DNA from: Streptomyces niger
Lineage (GTDB): Bacteria; Actinomycetota; Actinomycetes; Streptomycetales; Streptomycetaceae
Reading direction: 5' to 3'
NCBI RefSeq assembly: GCF_000718305.1
Contig: NZ_JOFQ01000002.1
Span: 1-64,000 of the forward strand
DNA length: 64,000 nt
Shown one piece after another: positions 62,278 to 64,000 of the stretch. A model generated the notes under the pieces. It made no database searches and had not been told where the DNA came from. It worked only from the letters and a program-made list of their open reading frames with translations. Position 1 is the first letter of the stretch; each line of letters starts with the position of its first letter. The position numbers and the translations under genes were made by a program.

Positions 62278-63414
62278 TCAGTCGCTGAGCCGCTCGCCCG
62301 TAGACGTGGAGAAGACGTGCGTCTCGCCGGGCCGCGGCACGACGTGCAGCTGGGCGCCCTTCTCCGGCACCTGGCGGCCGTTGACGCGTACGACCAGATC
62401 CTTGACCTCGTCGCCGACCTTGGCCGTGCCGTACACGTACCCGTCGGCGCCCAGCTCCTCAACCACGTTCACGGTGACGGCCAGGCCCGCGGGCGCGTCC
62501 GCGGACTCCTTGGTCAGGGTCTTCGCCGCGCCGCCGTTCTGCTCGACGACGTCGAAGTGCTCGGGTCGCACGCCCACCGTGACAGTACGGTCGCCCTTGT
62601 CCGCCGCCGCACTCAACGCCTCACGGCTCACCGGCACCACACTGTTCCCGAACTTCACACCACCATCGGTGATGGGTACCTCGACGAGGTTCATCGCGGG
62701 GGAGCCGATGAAGCCCGCCACGAAGAGGTTCGCCGGCCGGTCGTACATGTTGCGCGGCGAGTCGACCTGCTGCAGCAGCCCGTCCTTCAGGACGGCCACC
62801 CGGTCGCCCATCGTCATGGCCTCGACCTGGTCGTGCGTGACGTACACGGTCGTGATCCCGAGGCGGCGCTGCAGGCCGGCGATCTGGGTACGGGTCTGGA
62901 CACGGAGCTTCGCGTCGAGGTTCGACAGCGGCTCGTCCATGAGGAACACCTGCGGCTCACGCACGATCGCGCGCCCCATGGCGACGCGCTGCCGCTGACC
63001 ACCCGACAGCGCCTTGGGCTTCCGCCCCAGGTACTCGGTCAGGTCCAGGATCTTCGCCGCGTCCTCGACCTTCTGCCGGATCTCCGCCTTGTTCACGCCG
63101 GCGATCTTGAGCGCGAAGCCCATGTTGTCGGCGACGGTCATGTGCGGGTAGAGCGCGTAGTTCTGGAACACCATGGCGATGTCCCGGTCCTTGGGCGGCA
63201 GGTGAGTGACGTCGCGGTCCCCGATCCGGATCGCGCCGCCGTTGACGTCCTCCAGGCCGGCGAGCATCCGCAGGGAGGTGGACTTGCCGCACCCGGACGG
63301 CCCGACCAGGACGAGGAACTCCCCGTCCTCGATCTGGATGTCGAGCTTGTCGACGGCGGGCTTGTCGGAACCCGGGTAGACCCGGGTTGCCTGGTCATAC
63401 GTGACCGTAGCCAT
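62278..63414 (-). CDS. msiK: MsiK, shared ATPase for sugar ABC importers
   Basis: This 378-residue ATPase has Walker A GPSGCGKST, signature LSGGQRQRVAMGRAI, Walker B VFLMDEPLSNLD and the C-terminal TOBE-like regulatory domain (VGVRPEHFDV). It matches Streptomyces MsiK, which energises several sugar importers including cellobiose, maltose and xylobiose systems. It stands alone without permease genes, as expected for a shared subunit. ATG 63414 follows GAAGGGA. The importer genes it serves are elsewhere. Confidence 0.95.
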   Translation of the reverse strand: MATVTYDQATRVYPGSDKPAVDKLDIQIEDGEFLVLVGPSGCGKSTSLRMLAGLEDVNGGAIRIGDRDVTHLPPKDRDIAMVFQNYALYPHMTVADNMGFALKIAGVNKAEIRQKVEDAAKILDLTEYLGRKPKALSGGQRQRVAMGRAIVREPQVFLMDEPLSNLDAKLRVQTRTQIAGLQRRLGITTVYVTHDQVEAMTMGDRVAVLKDGLLQQVDSPRNMYDRPANLFVAGFIGSPAMNLVEVPITDGGVKFGNSVVPVSREALSAAADKGDRTVTVGVRPEHFDVVEQNGGAAKTLTKESADAPAGLAVTVNVVEELGADGYVYGTAKVGDEVKDLVVRVNGRQVPEKGAQLHVVPRPGETHVFSTSTGERLSD

Positions 63415-63617
63415 GGTGATATGTCCCTTCACCGGCAGGAACGTGCCGGACGATCCGAGTAAAGGAAGGAATGGGAGAGCCCGTGCGCTGTGGTGTAGTC
63501 CACTGCACACCGACTGCCAGGGACGGTACCCGGACCGGCACCCGGTGTCAGTAGGTCGGACATCACGAAATTCCCCCGCCGGGTAACCTTGAGCCCTGGG
63601 TACACTTCACGTGACAC
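63415..63617. other. msiK/tRNA divergent spacer
   Basis: This 203-bp spacer holds the msiK promoter region and TACACT (63601-63606), a likely -10 for the tRNA. I see no operator for msiK that I can defend. Confidence 0.5.
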
Positions 63618-63691
63618 GCCTCCTTAGCTCAGCTGGTCAGAGCACCGCTCTTGTAAAGCGAAGGTCGTCGGTTCGAATCCGACAGGGGGCT
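63618..63691 (+). tRNA. tRNA-Thr (anticodon TGT)
   Basis: A 74-nt cloverleaf with acceptor arms GCCTCCT and AGGGGGC (one G-T wobble), a D-loop AGCTCAGCTGGTCAGAGC, an anticodon loop containing TTGTAAA with anticodon TGT, and a T-arm GTCGG TTCGAAT CCGAC. The CCA end is not encoded. An integrase gene 79 bp downstream suggests the 3' end serves as an attachment site. Confidence 0.96.
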
Positions 63692-63709
63692 CTACCCCTG
63701 ACCAGGGAA

Positions 63710-63742
63710 AACGCCTCCGTGATCAGCGATCACGGAGGCGTT
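63710..63742 (-). terminator. Terminator of the integrase gene
   Basis: AACGCCTCCGTGATC and GATCACGGAGGCGTT form a perfect 15-bp stem with a 3-base loop. On the minus strand it is followed by TTCCC, overlapping TTTT at its end. Confidence 0.85.
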
Positions 63743-63769
63743 GACGGCAGAAGTTGACGGCAGTCCCTG

Positions 63770-64000
63770 CTACCGGCGCCGCTTGAGCAGCCGGTCCATG
63801 TGACTCATCGCCTCCCGCCGGTGGTCGTCGTTCACGTGGGTGTAGACGTTCATCGTGACGGCGATCTGGGAATGCCCCAGGATCTCCATCACGGTGCGAG
63901 GCGCGACGCCGGCCGCGAAAAGCAGGGACGCGCACCCGTGCCGGGTGTCGTGCAGACGGACCTGAGGCAGGCCGGCCGACTCCGTGATCCGTAGGAAGGA
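63770..64000 (-). CDS. Tyrosine-family site-specific integrase, C-terminal part
   Basis: At least 76 C-terminal codons are visible; the gene runs off the window. The catalytic HxxR is in RLHDTRHGCASLLFAAG, the next His in ILGHSQIAVT and the nucleophile Tyr in NVYTHVNDDHRR. It ends in LLKRRR. All motifs are intact, unlike the remnant at 43354. Its 3' end faces tRNA-Thr, the classic layout for pSAM2-like integrative elements, so an integrated element probably extends to the right of this window. Confidence 0.92.
   Translation of the reverse strand, partial: SFLRITESAGLPQVRLHDTRHGCASLLFAAGVAPRTVMEILGHSQIAVTMNVYTHVNDDHRREAMSHMDRLLKRRR

Overview
The window is a high-GC actinobacterial chromosome segment, almost certainly from a Streptomyces. 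Three things support this: the extreme third-position GC of the coding frames, frequent GTG and leaderless starts, and a gene set typical of the genus (rsiG, nur, glnR, mshA, mshD, phoU-phoRP, carD, ispD-ispF, cysS, msiK). No database could be searched, so product names rest on recognised motifs and gene order.

Layout, left to right. 0.1-2.6 kb holds a macrolide-type glycosyltransferase and a VOC protein, divergent from a TetR regulator. 2.7-7.1 kb holds an FMN reductase behind a textbook SoxR promoter, an ankyrin protein, an Eis-like acetyltransferase, an asparaginase, and RsiG, the c-di-GMP-dependent anti-sigma factor of WhiG. 7.3-14.5 kb carries dtd, ygfZ, nur, a nitrobindin, a 33-residue membrane peptide not usually annotated, a sulfurtransferase operon led by a cysteine-rich leader peptide, and a MoaD-like protein. 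14.6-18.4 kb encodes a heterodimeric ABC exporter, followed by a deletion scar in which two divergent genes have both lost their 5' halves.

18.9-31.5 kb carries a hydrolase, glnR, a LacI regulator, an htrA protease with its two-component system, an FG-GAP protein, a DUF2993 protein, a secreted 5'-nucleotidase and mshD. 31.8-43.3 kb carries ppk with a PHO box, a CHAD protein, a NUDIX hydrolase, hsp20, mshA, a Tat-exported beta-helix protein, an MFS exporter and gpmA. Phosphate is a recurring theme: ppk, the 5'-nucleotidase and phoU/phoRP all lie here. Mycothiol is a second theme (mshA, mshD).

43.26-46.12 kb is the strangest part. An 18-bp copy of the gpmA 3' end bounds a 2.85-kb, gene-poor segment containing the last codons of a tyrosine integrase. 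It also contains a series of blocks, each built from its own 7-15-bp repeated word (TGCGTCAT, GCGGACGCT, CCAGTAG, GTGGGAGTCCCAC, CTTGTCG, CGCTAAC). Several blocks contain the same octamer, CTGACCTG. I read this as a decayed integrative element, or nested elements, holding a set of recognition-site arrays of unknown use.

46.4-63.4 kb returns to core genes: a metallothionein-like peptide, phoU and phoRP, a lipoprotein, carD, ispD, ispF, cysS, rlmB, a DoxX protein, a sugar nucleotidyltransferase and msiK. The spaces between these genes are unusually rich in short tandem repeats (15, 16, 18, 28 and 45 bp). At the right edge a tRNA-Thr is followed by the 3' part of a tyrosine integrase, marking the start of a second, tRNA-integrated element that runs off the window.
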